Shown here: positions 25,395 through 33,163 of the stretch, piece after piece
How positions within the stretch are numbered: position 1 is the stretch's first letter
How the letters are laid out: each line of letters starts with the position of its first letter
Assembly: GCF_001413925.1 (NCBI RefSeq)
Contig: NZ_LBMJ01000001.1
Coordinates: 1,962,001 to 2,026,000 of the forward strand
Direction of reading: 5' to 3'
DNA length: 64,000 nucleotides
Origin: Nonlabens sp. YIK11
Lineage (GTDB): Bacteria > Bacteroidota > Bacteroidia > Flavobacteriales > Flavobacteriaceae
Translations under genes and position numbers: made by a program
Notes under the pieces: generated by a model
Told to the model about the DNA's origin: nothing
Seen by the model: only the letters and a program-made list of their open reading frames with translations
The model's database searches: none

Positions 25395-26213
25395 TCAGAA
25401 TAACTCTGAAAAGGGAACTATATATATCTTTCGCTCTAAGTAGCTAGGATTAAAAATGGTTAATCTCCCTTTACGATTTTCATTATACTTAATTATCTTC
25501 TGAACGAAAATATGTTGGTCATTAAAGTAAAGTATATCTGATTTTTCTACATCAACTTCATATTTTTCTTGGACATAATCGATTACTAACTGGTAATTTT
25601 CTGTTTCGTCCACTTCTAGATATGATGGAAGTCTAGTAAAAATGTTAATTACAATTAACCCTAGGAAAACCCATTTGGCTCTAAAAGAAAAGTCTTTCTT
25701 AGTATTTCCTTTTATGCTGTCTTCAATAGCAAATAATAAAGGACAACACAGAATTATTAGGGTTAAACAATAAAACAAATCGTAGTTGACTATTGGTTTT
25801 GATTGGTATCCCAGTAAATAGAAGTTGTAGATAAATATGGCAAATATTAATATGAATAATACTATCGTAAATGTTATCCTTAGATACTTGTCAAATCTAG
25901 TTCTACTGGGATTTTCTACAACGTAGGTGCATACTTCAAATGTTATACCCTCTAATATAATAGCATATATAAGAAAAGCTATTACAATTATTGATAGGGC
26001 AATTCCGTCATTAATAAGTTGTGATGCTGAAAAGAATCTTACCAAAGAAAAATCAATCATCCATAGATTATAAACTTGAAATATTGCACCAAGAGCTGGT
26101 AAGAAGAATAGAAGTAGTAGCTTATATTCTTTATATAATAATTCTAAGTTCTCTTTGAAATCATAAAAAGTATATTCCTTTTTTACTGTCGCAACCTTTT
26201 GTTCTTTACTCAT
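25395..26213 (-). CDS. Multi-pass membrane protein, unknown
   Basis: 272 residues with about five or six hydrophobic segments in residues 30-190 (for example LLLLFFLPALGAIFQVYNLW and IALSIIVIAFLIYAIILEGI). A soluble C-terminal ~75 residues follows (IVINIFTRLPSYLEVDETEN). The start MSKEQKVATV has a preceding purine-rich leader. It stands alone on the minus strand. No family was recognised. It may be a lysogenic-conversion or exclusion gene, judged only from being a membrane protein near the prophage end. Confidence 0.6.
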   Translation of the reverse strand: MSKEQKVATVKKEYTFYDFKENLELLYKEYKLLLLFFLPALGAIFQVYNLWMIDFSLVRFFSASQLINDGIALSIIVIAFLIYAIILEGITFEVCTYVVENPSRTRFDKYLRITFTIVLFILIFAIFIYNFYLLGYQSKPIVNYDLFYCLTLIILCCPLLFAIEDSIKGNTKKDFSFRAKWVFLGLIVINIFTRLPSYLEVDETENYQLVIDYVQEKYEVDVEKSDILYFNDQHIFVQKIIKYNENRKGRLTIFNPSYLERKIYIVPFSELF

Positions 26214-26317
26214 TTTAAGCTTTTTATTTTTCCCCCGGCAAATGGTGTAAAAAATGAATTTGATATGAAAATCAACAAGTTATGATTTTAGTATTTATCT
26301 TTTTCTTGGTTTAGGGT
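26214..26317. other. Short AT-rich spacer next to repeat unit 1
   Basis: Bases between the membrane protein start and the first repeat element. Nothing but AT-rich sequence was seen. The upstream promoter of the membrane protein should lie here but no clear TAnnTTTG box was found. Confidence 0.4.
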
Positions 26318-26450
26318 AAAAAAAATGCAACAATTTTGATTTGTTGCTATATCTAAGAAAATATAAAAAAGAAAAATGAGAATTATATACGATAAATTTA
26401 AAAGAAGCTGTTGGTTGATTCTACGTCTTAAGCTTTTCGGCTCGTCGTTA
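26318..26450 (-). repeat. Repeat element A1: conserved 48-bp core plus terminator
   Basis: A ~133-bp element present twice (A1 here, A2 at 26,708-26,841). On the minus strand it starts with a conserved core (26,403-26,450, about 45 of 48 bases the same in both copies, containing AAAAGCTTAAGACGTAGAAT) and then passes AT-rich sequence. It ends with a hairpin GCAACAA/TTGTTGC (26,327-26,347) and eight T residues. It follows the 47-residue gene on the same strand. It could be the 3' UTR, a small RNA with its own terminator, or a recombination target. Confidence 0.75.
26327..26347 (-). terminator. Intrinsic terminator of repeat unit 1
   Basis: A 7-bp stem GCAACAA/TTGTTGC with a 7-base loop, followed by a T-run on the minus strand. 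It ends transcription of the 47-residue gene and element A1. Confidence 0.75.
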
Positions 26451-26474
26451 TTTTTTGGTTAGGTATTTACCTAG

Positions 26475-26618
26475 CTACTTCTTGTCAGTAAACCAAGATA
26501 CAGTTTTACCTTTTCGAACTCTACTGGCACTTTCAGTACCTAAAACTGTTGTACCGTTCCAAGTACGCTTAGTAGCCTTCTCGGTTTTACCCGCAAATAA
26601 TTTTTTTAAAAAATCCAT
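26475..26618 (-). CDS. Small cationic protein of tandem unit 1, 47 residues
   Basis: The frame opens with ATG at 26,616-26,618 and ends with TAG at 26,475. The sequence starts MDFLKKLFAGKTEKATKRTW and ends GKTVSWFTDKK. It has an amphipathic N-terminus and is strongly basic. The C-terminal half matches the 55-residue protein of unit 2 in the pattern R-x-W-x-G-(S/T)-T ... T-V-(S/T)-W-F. It is followed by element A1. The duplication and the kept open frame argue for a real gene. The function is unknown. Confidence 0.62.
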   Translation of the reverse strand: MDFLKKLFAGKTEKATKRTWNGTTVLGTESASRVRKGKTVSWFTDKK

Positions 26619-26707
26619 AATTAGGATGTTTAATTAGTTGTAAATATACAAAAGAATTAAATCATAGGTTATCAGTAAATGGTGTTTCATCTTCTTGATT
26701 TTCGGAC

Positions 26708-26841
26708 AAAAAAAATGCAACAATTTCAATTTGTTGCGATATCTAAAAAAATATGAAAAAGAAAAATGAGAATTTATTCGAATTAATTTATGAAGAAGCC
26801 GTTGGTTGATTCTACGTCTTAAGCTTTTTGGCTCGTCGTTA
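26708..26841 (-). repeat. Repeat element A2: conserved core plus terminator
   Basis: Second copy of the ~133-bp element, with the same order on the minus strand: the conserved core at 26,794-26,841, an AT-rich middle, and the hairpin GCAACAA/TTGTTGC at 26,717-26,737 followed by eight T. The AT-rich middle differs from copy A1 at many places while the core and hairpin do not, which suggests that the core and hairpin are under selection. It follows the 55-residue gene. Confidence 0.75.
26717..26737 (-). terminator. Intrinsic terminator of repeat unit 2
   Basis: A 7-bp stem GCAACAA/TTGTTGC with a 7-base loop and a T-run on the minus strand. The loop differs from that in unit 1 while the stem is kept. 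Confidence 0.75.
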
Positions 26842-26925
26842 CTTATTTATTGCTTACGTTTTAAAATCTACCTGGTATCTATCATCTTGATGTTTTTAAA
26901 TTGTCCCTTTTTGGTTTAAGGTCTA

Positions 26926-27093
26926 CTACTTGTGGTTCTTCCTGTTGAACCAAGTGACAGTTGGTCCACCTCTACCATTTCCACCTTTCTTGACATAGGG
27001 GTTTCCAGTAGAACCAATCCAAACACGTCCACCTTCAATGGCGGCGGCTATTGCAGCGAATACTACCAGAACATTTCCGTTGTTCAATTTCAT
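26926..27093 (-). CDS. Small cationic protein of tandem unit 2, 55 residues
   Basis: The frame opens with ATG at 27,091-27,093 and ends with TAG at 26,926. The sequence starts MKLNNGNVLVVFAAIAAAIE, a short hydrophobic helix, then GGRVWIGSTGNPYVKKGGNG and ends GGPTVTWFNRKNHK. The C-terminal half is Gly/Lys/Arg-rich and shares RxWxG(S/T)T and TV(S/T)WF with the 47-residue protein. About 85 bases separate it from element A2. It could be a small membrane-active peptide, an antimicrobial or a toxin; all of these are inference. Confidence 0.6.
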   Translation of the reverse strand: MKLNNGNVLVVFAAIAAAIEGGRVWIGSTGNPYVKKGGNGRGGPTVTWFNRKNHK

Positions 27094-27188
27094 ATTGAAA
27101 AATTTAAGTTAAGTCACAAATATACCAAATTATCTATTTATAGAATTGATACTAGGATAAATGAATTACGATTATTTTTGATTATCAA

Positions 27189-28955
27189 CTAGTTAGATAG
27201 TTTATTATAGTAGTAGTTCATTTCAGCTATTTCCCACGGGGATTGTTCAAATGACGTATTGAAAATGTGTTTGTGTTTGAACTTGGGCTGGTATTGCTCA
27301 ACCTTGGTATACAGTTGTTTTTTATAGGTAACATTCTTGGGTTCTTTAATCCATTCAATGGTTTGTGGTATGGCTTTAATTGGGTGCATTTCCTTGATTA
27401 TTGAATACGCTTGATTGGTTACAAATATGTTATCCCATATTGGTGCATTGTATTCAATTTTGACTTCATACATATGCTGATTGTTATCTGATTCAATGAA
27501 GATTCGTTTGATGAACTTGTTAATTATCTCTTGTCTTAGATTGAATGGTGTTTCTTGTTTGACGTTGGATAATTCATCCTTAACCTTATCAAGTTTATTA
27601 GATGCATCACTTAAATAATCTAATTCCTTTTCTTTCTTATCCAGTATTTCTTCTGTTGATTCAATCTTAGATTGAATAGCTTTTACAATGTCTTCAACAT
27701 CTCTATCATCGTCTGAATAGAATGATGATTGAATTGCTTTCTTCTTAGCGTTCTTGTGTTTGGTTAGTTCTTTATGAAGTTGTTCGACTTCTAACTGAAG
27801 TGTATCTAGTTTAGGTTTATCATCACCGGTGGCAAGTTGAAGGTTGATTTGATTCTTAAGTGATGAAGATGTTAGGGTAGACCATATGAAGTTTTCAATG
27901 AAATCTATGTTGATGGACTTGTTACCACAATTCAGTTCTGGAAACCTTTTGGATGAACATAAATAATAATGGTCTGATTTGTCCTTTCTAGTCCTACCAT
28001 AGTAGTTTCTTCCACATCTACCACATTCAATCATTCCTTCCAATAGATACTTGTGTTTTACATTCTTCCCAGAATTGTTTCTATTGCTTTTTAGATTGTC
28101 GTTTACCTTTTTCCATTCTTTAGGTTCAATGATAATAGGATAATCATATTGTTTACGTTCACCCAATTCTTCACTACCTAGATATGCTATTCCTTTATAT
28201 TTTTCATTTACTATAATACCTCGTACAGTATTACCAGCCCATTTGATATCTTTTATGTCTGTGATGGTTTCCTTACCAGTATGTTTGTTTACTGTTATAC
28301 GTTTACCAGAACCACCTTTAACCGTATTACTTCTTGTTGCTACACCTTCTTTATTAAGTGTTCTTGCTATGGCTCTGGTACCTATACCATCCATTGACAT
28401 TTGGTAGATTCTCCTAACTATTTTAGCTTCTTCTTCATCGACAATTACATAACCATTTTCATCTGATGTGTAACCATAGGTATGCATTCCACCCCTATGT
28501 TTACCTTCTTTCATATTGAGGTGAAGCTGTTTTTTAGTTTCCCAAGATTGTTCTAGTCTGGTAGATTCATTTAGAAGTGATTTTAGACCACGCATAATAA
28601 ACCCTTTCGGATTCTTGAAGTCTTCCAAATCATTTCCAAAGTAAACATCAACCTTTGATTTCTTGACAACTTCTGTAAATAGAAATAAGGTCATTCCAGA
28701 ACGTTCAAGACGTTTCTGGTCTCGAAACCAAGCAGTGGATATTAAGCCGTTTTGGATGTCTAATATTAGCTGTTGTAGTTGTGGTCTATCTTCTATTTCT
28801 GCACCACCAGATATACCTTCACCTTCATTATAAACCTTAATTTTAGATTCATCAATACCTAAATCCTTAAAGAATAGTTTACCAGTTCTCAGTTGGTTAT
28901 TGATAGAATTAGAATCTGCATCTTCTTTAGAAAGCCTTGTATATATTGCTACCAT
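27189..28955 (-). CDS. Large serine recombinase (phage integrase)
   Basis: 588 residues, the typical size of large serine integrases. The N-terminal resolvase domain has the catalytic serine S9 in IYTRLSKED, with SINNQ and the ISTAWFRDQKRLERSG segment. A recombinase domain follows (EEAKIVRRIYQMSMDGIGTR). A zinc-ribbon (MIECGRCGRNYYG ... LCSS ... LNCGNKS) and a coiled-coil arm (LQLEVEQLHKELTKHKNAKK) come next. The protein would join attP to attB and, with a directionality factor, excise the phage. Its start lies about 55 bases from the comM junction, as expected when attP is next to the integrase gene. Confidence 0.95.
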   Translation of the reverse strand: MVAIYTRLSKEDADSNSINNQLRTGKLFFKDLGIDESKIKVYNEGEGISGGAEIEDRPQLQQLILDIQNGLISTAWFRDQKRLERSGMTLFLFTEVVKKSKVDVYFGNDLEDFKNPKGFIMRGLKSLLNESTRLEQSWETKKQLHLNMKEGKHRGGMHTYGYTSDENGYVIVDEEEAKIVRRIYQMSMDGIGTRAIARTLNKEGVATRSNTVKGGSGKRITVNKHTGKETITDIKDIKWAGNTVRGIIVNEKYKGIAYLGSEELGERKQYDYPIIIEPKEWKKVNDNLKSNRNNSGKNVKHKYLLEGMIECGRCGRNYYGRTRKDKSDHYYLCSSKRFPELNCGNKSINIDFIENFIWSTLTSSSLKNQINLQLATGDDKPKLDTLQLEVEQLHKELTKHKNAKKKAIQSSFYSDDDRDVEDIVKAIQSKIESTEEILDKKEKELDYLSDASNKLDKVKDELSNVKQETPFNLRQEIINKFIKRIFIESDNNQHMYEVKIEYNAPIWDNIFVTNQAYSIIKEMHPIKAIPQTIEWIKEPKNVTYKKQLYTKVEQYQPKFKHKHIFNTSFEQSPWEIAEMNYYYNKLSN

Positions 28956-29853
28956 TGGAATTGTGATTTAACAATCCCAAATTTACAATATCCACACCAT
29001 TATATTGTTTGACATCAGATATCGTATGATGCGGACTTCTAAACGGGCGCTGCGCCATCAATCCAGCTTTCTCGAGTGTTCGACCTGCGACGCTGTGAAT
29101 CTTTGTGGTTTCCAGTGCTTCTTGCAATGTCATAGGTGGTAGGATGGAAGGCAGACGCTTGGCCAGCATGGTTTTACCAGCGCCTGGTGGGCCTATCAAA
29201 ATGATATTGTGTCCACCTGCCGCGGCAATCTCCATACAACGTTTGATCGATTCTTGACCTTTCACATCGCTAAAATCAAATTCAGGATGTTCCAGTGCCT
29301 GAAAAAATTCGTCTCGAGTATCTACAACGGTTTCCTCCAGCTCGACGCCTTTGTCAAAAAACTGAATCACTTCAGAGATGTTATCGACACCGTACACTTT
29401 CAGATCGTTAACAATCGCAGCCTCTCTAGCGTTGGCTTTGGGAAGGATAAATCCCTTAAAACCTTCCTGTCGTGCTTTAATGGCAATAGGCAAGGCACCT
29501 TTTATGGGCTGTAGTGTGCCATCTAATGATAGCTCACCCATAATAATGTATTGATCCAGATCGTCTGCCTTTATCAGGTTTGAGCTCACCATGATTCCTA
29601 TCGCAATAGGTAGGTCATAAGCGCTACCTTCTTTACGCAAGTCTGCAGGTGATAGGTTAATGATGAGTTTCTTGCCGGGCATTTTATAACCCACGTTAGT
29701 CAACGCCGCCGCAATTCTATAGGAACTTTCGCTTATAGCTTTATCGGGCAGCCCAACGAGATGATACCCTATACCAGTGGCCGCGTTTACTTCCACTGTA
29801 ATCGTCTGTGCTTCTACACCAAAAACGGCACTGCCGTAAACTTTAGTCAACAT
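28927..29853 (-). pseudogene. comM: comM/yifB truncated by the prophage
   Basis: Residues 1-281 (29,853-29,011) are ComM/YifB (Mg-chelatase-like AAA+ family). There is an N-terminal S5-fold domain (LTKVYGSAVFGVEAQTITVE) and then the AAA+ part with Walker A GPPGAGKTMLAKRLPS. The homology stops after RSPHHTISDV. The last 27 codons (KQYNGVDIVNLGLL...) are phage sequence, and the frame overlaps the serine recombinase by 29 bases. The full protein is about 510 residues; Walker B and the C-terminal half are missing here and should lie beyond the left end of the prophage. ComM is a branch-migration helicase needed for efficient natural transformation in other bacteria. Confidence 0.93.
29005..29013. 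other. Prophage attachment junction in comM
   Basis: ComM coding sequence is intact up to the GTC valine codon (29,011-29,013 on the minus strand) in SPHHTISDV and changes to phage sequence immediately after it. For a serine integrase the crossover core is 2 bases, so the exact bases within this stretch cannot be fixed without the other junction. Confidence 0.75.
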
Positions 29854-30027
29854 GCTACATTCGTTTATTTAAATGTAGTGCAAATCCTATTAAATGCACT
29901 TCTCGGTTTTCATAAGAAGTGTAAGTAATTTAATATCAGATAGTTTAATTTTCAAGTTGGTTTAAAACTGGCTGAAACGATTGGACATTATGTTATTCGC
30001 GACTATAATTGTAACTTTCTGTTTTGT

Positions 30028-30318
30028 ATGGATCCAGCCAAATTCAAAATCATCATTCTCATCAATCTCATCGTTTTCGCGTTTGGGAACGGATTGATTT
30101 TCTTGGTGTTTCAAGATGCCTCAAGGTTTGAGCTATTAGAAGTTGTTTTGGTTTCCTCCATCTACACGGTCGTTCATATTTTCCTGTGCTTGACCATGAG
30201 CATCATATATCGCGTTATTCTCTACGCTTCACCGGTAGGTCGCGCCTGGTTTTGGTCTACCATCATGCTTTCGGTGCTGGGATTGGGATATTATGTCATG
30301 CTCACACTACTGGCGTAA
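30028..30318 (+). CDS. Small membrane protein, three helices
   Basis: 96 residues. Hydrophobic segments lie at about 7-28 (IIILINLIVFAFGNGLIFLV), 40-65 (VSSIYTVVHIFLCLTMSIIY) and 74-94 (FWSTIMLSVLGLGYYVMLTL). No domain name was recognised. It is rightward, with the nitroreductase 96 bases downstream and one host palindrome between them. An overlapping frame in another phase (30,186-30,479) was rejected because it would run into the nitroreductase. Confidence 0.65.
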   Translation: MDPAKFKIIILINLIVFAFGNGLIFLVFQDASRFELLEVVLVSSIYTVVHIFLCLTMSIIYRVILYASPVGRAWFWSTIMLSVLGLGYYVMLTLLA

Positions 30319-30374
30319 CATTCGTTTTTCAAAGACTCTTGCTGTTAGTCATGAGCACCGTGATTAAAGGTTGT

Positions 30375-30394
30375 TTCGCTTTCGCGAAAGCGAA
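30375..30394. repeat. Host palindromic repeat, copy 1 (intergenic)
   Basis: A 20-bp perfect palindrome TTCGCTTTCGCGAAAGCGAA with the shared 16-bp core CGCTTTCGCGAAAGCG. Nine more copies follow in the host part (33,816; 38,297; 40,602; 42,826; 47,542; 48,829; 51,084; 54,499; 61,350) and none in the prophage. Confidence 0.9.
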
Positions 30395-30414
30395 CTCCAC
30401 ACTATCTTTAAACC

Positions 30415-30984
30415 ATGAAAACACTGCTAGAAACCCTACAACAACGTCGATCGCGATTCCCAGCGGAATATACAGGTGAGCCTATTGCCGAGGAGCATCT
30501 TAACGAAATTCTGGAAGCAGCGCGATGGGCTCCCAACCATAAAAAAACACAACCGTGGAAGTATAAGGTGGTGCGTGGCGCTGGCTTGCAAAAACTGAGC
30601 GTCTTTATGGGCGAGCAGTTTGAAAAGAGTACTGGAAAATCTGGCAGCATGAAGACCAAAAAGATGGCCGAAAAGATGCAACAATCATCTACCATCATTC
30701 TCATTTTTCTCCATAGGGACAAGAAGGAAAGCATCCCGGAATGGGAAGAGGTTGCCGCTGTTTCCATGAGCGTGCAAAATATGTGGCTTATGACCCATCA
30801 ATTGGGTTATGGCGCTTACTGGAGCTCACCTAAGAGTTTTGCAAACATGAACGAATTTGAGGCGATTGAAACCAGTCCCAACGATCAATTTCTAGGTTTT
30901 TTCTACATGGGAACCGTAGCAAATCAACCTACCGATTTGCCCAAGCGCAAATCCATCGAGGAATTCACTGAGTTTATCGACTGA
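30415..30984 (+). CDS. Nitroreductase-family FMN oxidoreductase
   Basis: 189 residues, within the family's usual range. The N-terminal RRSRFPAEYTGEPI and EILEAARWAPNHKKTQPWKY carry the FMN-phosphate arginines and the dimer helix typical of the family. The C-terminal part, FLGFFYMGTVANQPTDLPKR, is the usual end before the last helix. Members use NAD(P)H to reduce nitro compounds or quinones; the physiological substrate here is not visible. The gene stands alone. Confidence 0.9.
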   Translation: MKTLLETLQQRRSRFPAEYTGEPIAEEHLNEILEAARWAPNHKKTQPWKYKVVRGAGLQKLSVFMGEQFEKSTGKSGSMKTKKMAEKMQQSSTIILIFLHRDKKESIPEWEEVAAVSMSVQNMWLMTHQLGYGAYWSSPKSFANMNEFEAIETSPNDQFLGFFYMGTVANQPTDLPKRKSIEEFTEFID

Positions 30985-31072
30985 TTTTCCCGCGAGACCT
31001 TGCAAAAATAGCAGCCTATTAAAAGCTGATCTTCAAAACGTTAATACCGTTTATAATGCGATTAATTAATCG

Positions 31073-31080
31073 TACTTTTG
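31073..31080 (+). promoter_or_regulatory. -7 box TACTTTTG of the RNA helicase promoter
   Basis: TACTTTTG matches the Bacteroidota TAnnTTTG -7 element. It lies 23 bases upstream of the helicase TTG start. The upstream part of the promoter should be near 31,049-31,053 (GTTTA). Confidence 0.6.
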
Positions 31081-31102
31081 CAAAATAATTAAATATAGTT
31101 AT

Positions 31103-33022
31103 TTGGAAAATTTTGAAGCCTTAGGGCTCTCACAGCCGTTACTAGACGGCCTCGCTGAAATGGGGTTTGAAACCCCAACAGAGATTCAGCAACAGTCCAT
31201 TCCCATTTTATTGAAACACGACGGAGACTTCATAGGTCTTGCGCAAACTGGTACGGGAAAAACTGCTGCTTTTGGTTTACCCTTATTGGATCTTATAGAT
31301 ATTAACTCGAGAGAAACGCAAGCATTGATTCTTGCACCTACTCGAGAACTTGCCCAGCAAATTTGTGGGCAAATGGAGCAAATGTCCCAAAAGATGGGCA
31401 AGCTTAACGTGGTTCCCGTTTTTGGTGGTGCCAACATCATGACACAAATACGCGAGATACGTCGCGGTGCGCAAATTGTTGTGGCCACGCCCGGTCGTCT
31501 CATGGACCTTATGAAACGTAAGGAAGTCAAACTTGACTCTCTTAAGTTCATGGTGCTGGATGAAGCAGATGAGATGCTTAACATGGGCTTCAAGGAAGAC
31601 ATCGACTTCATTCTTTCAAAGAGTGATGGCGGTCGCAGGATCTGGTTGTTTAGTGCTACCATGGCGCGCGAGATCAAGCGTATTGTAGATACCTATATGG
31701 TGCAACCAGAAGAGGTACGAGTCAATCAAGAAAACATTGTCAATACCAATATTGAGCACCAGTCAGTACAACTCAAGGCGTCTGATAAGACAGAAGCTTT
31801 GCGTCGTTATCTGGATTATCATGAAGATATGTTTGGTGTGGTATTTTGTCGTACCAAACGCGATACTCAGAAAGTAGCAGATGAGCTGAACAACAACGGC
31901 TACGCAACTGAGGCACTACATGGTGACATGTCACAGGCACAGCGCGACGCTGCGATGAAGAGATTCCGTGATAAGAATTTGAAACTCTTGATTGCGACAG
32001 ATGTTGCCGCTCGTGGTATCGATGTTGATGATATCACGCACGTGATTCACTTTGCCTTACCAGATGATCCAGAGTTTTATGCGCACCGTTCTGGTCGTAC
32101 TGCTCGTGCTGGTAAAAAAGGAGTATCACTAGCGTTGATTACTAAAGGTGATAACCGCAAGCTTAAATATATCGCCAGTAAATTGGGAATCAACTTTGCA
32201 CCTGCCGAGGTTCCCGCACTGGATGCCATTACTGAAAAGCGTATTTCTCGCTGGTCAGATAACCTAAAAAATCAAGAGGTCAATCCTAAGATAAGCGACG
32301 AGCTTATGACGAGTGTGGTAGAGCGATTGGAAGATATTTCCAAAGAAGATCTTATTGCCAAGTTATTGACTAAAGAATATAACTCCATCTACAAGCGCAA
32401 TTCCATCAAAGATGTGAATGATCGTTCCAAAGGACGTGACGATGATCGCGGTGGTAGAGGTGAACGCGGTGGTCGCGATCGTGGTCGCAAGAATGATAGA
32501 GGTAAGGAAGAAGGAATGAAAACCTACTTTATCAATCTAGGCCGCAAGGACAACATCAATAAAGGTGCCTTGTTAGGCTACGTATGTGATGTTACCGGTC
32601 TTACTGGTGATGACATAGGACGTATTGTTCTGGATGGCGCACACTCTTTTATGGATGTAAAAGAAGAAGTTGCCTCTCAAATGCTCAAAGTCAACGGCAC
32701 GCAGCGCGATGGTCGTGAATTGAGAGTTGATGAACATCATGGTAAGGTCACAGAATCCAGAGATCGTGGTGGTCGTAGTGGTAGCTTTAAAGGCAAACGC
32801 GATGGCGGTGGTTTTAAAGGCCGCAGATCAGATGGTGATTCTGGTGGTGGATTCAAAGGGCGACGTTCTGACGGTGATTCTGGATCTGCACCTAGATCTG
32901 GTGGTTTTAAAGGTCGCAGTACCAAAACAACCGATAGCGATGCTGGAAGAGACCGTTCGTCTTCAAAAGGCGGAAAAAAAGGATCTGGAAGATCTAAGTT
33001 TTTTGGCAAGAAATGGGACTGA
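31103..33022 (+). CDS. DEAD-box RNA helicase with DbpA-type C-terminal domain
   Basis: 639 residues. All helicase motifs are visible: the Q motif region (FETPTEIQQQSIP), Walker A AQTGTGKT, PTRELAQQ, TPGRL, DEAD, SAT, ATDVAARGID and HRSGRTARAGK. A DbpA-like RNA-binding domain follows (YFINLGRKDNINKGALLGYV). The last ~90 residues are a Gly/Arg-rich tail with repeated FKGRRSDGDSGG units. The start is TTG at 31,103: no ATG lies in frame upstream, and the first internal Met would delete part of the Q motif. The protein remodels RNA, probably in ribosome assembly or cold adaptation. Confidence 0.95.
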   Translation: MENFEALGLSQPLLDGLAEMGFETPTEIQQQSIPILLKHDGDFIGLAQTGTGKTAAFGLPLLDLIDINSRETQALILAPTRELAQQICGQMEQMSQKMGKLNVVPVFGGANIMTQIREIRRGAQIVVATPGRLMDLMKRKEVKLDSLKFMVLDEADEMLNMGFKEDIDFILSKSDGGRRIWLFSATMAREIKRIVDTYMVQPEEVRVNQENIVNTNIEHQSVQLKASDKTEALRRYLDYHEDMFGVVFCRTKRDTQKVADELNNNGYATEALHGDMSQAQRDAAMKRFRDKNLKLLIATDVAARGIDVDDITHVIHFALPDDPEFYAHRSGRTARAGKKGVSLALITKGDNRKLKYIASKLGINFAPAEVPALDAITEKRISRWSDNLKNQEVNPKISDELMTSVVERLEDISKEDLIAKLLTKEYNSIYKRNSIKDVNDRSKGRDDDRGGRGERGGRDRGRKNDRGKEEGMKTYFINLGRKDNINKGALLGYVCDVTGLTGDDIGRIVLDGAHSFMDVKEEVASQMLKVNGTQRDGRELRVDEHHGKVTESRDRGGRSGSFKGKRDGGGFKGRRSDGDSGGGFKGRRSDGDSGSAPRSGGFKGRSTKTTDSDAGRDRSSSKGGKKGSGRSKFFGKKWD

Positions 33023-33071
33023 TCAATTAGACGGTCACCAGCATCAGTTTCAAGCTGATCAATAATTACAA

Positions 33072-33105
33072 AATCCCGCTTAGAGCTGATCTAAGCGGGA
33101 TTTTT
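33072..33105 (+). terminator. Intrinsic terminator after the RNA helicase
   Basis: A 13-bp stem AATCCCGCTTAGA/TCTAAGCGGGATT with a 5-base loop, followed by five T. It is the strongest hairpin of the window and separates the helicase from the convergent DUF2846-like gene. Confidence 0.92.
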
Positions 33106-33163
33106 GATTTGTTATGATTTGCTAAACCTCCAACTTTACGCGCGAAGGAAGTATAAATTGAAG

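Larger units (their letters stand above)
1..29010. mobile_element. Prophage, right-hand part, integrated in comM
   Basis: A continuous AT-rich block runs from the window start to the point where comM coding sequence resumes at 29,011. It contains terminase, portal, capsid, protease, tail fibre and lysozyme genes, sigma-like regulators, a replication-initiator-like gene, a tyrosine recombinase and a large serine recombinase at the extreme right end. The left end and the missing 3' half of comM must lie to the left of this window. None of the ten host palindromes (CGCTTTCGCGAAAGCG and variants) found between 29 and 64 kb occurs in it. Head and tail genes suggest a siphovirus-like phage, but only part of the tail module is visible. 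I saw no clear lysogeny repressor; it may be one of the unknown small genes or lie to the left. Confidence 0.93.

Noticed and set aside
25249..25443. 64-codon membrane-like frame with GTG start
   Set aside because: It would start on the stop of the DUF1737-like gene and run into the 3' end of the minus-strand membrane gene. It has no ribosome-binding site and the hydrophobicity may be fortuitous. It remains possible but unsupported.
26455..26637. Rightward frame of 60 codons
   Set aside because: It is the complement of the 47-residue gene; the minus-strand frame has a paralogue in unit 2 and is preferred.
26932..27192. Rightward frame of 86 codons
   Set aside because: Complement of the 55-residue gene; no leader and no paralogue on this strand.
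30186..30479. Rightward frame of 97 codons
   Set aside because: Overlaps both the membrane protein gene and the nitroreductase start in another phase; the other two have family or membrane features.
31186..31677. Leftward frame of 163 codons
   Set aside because: Antisense to the DEAD-box helicase motifs; a shadow of a conserved gene.
32727..33065. Frames of 112 (+) and 90 (-) codons
   Set aside because: Shadows of the Gly/Arg-rich helicase tail.
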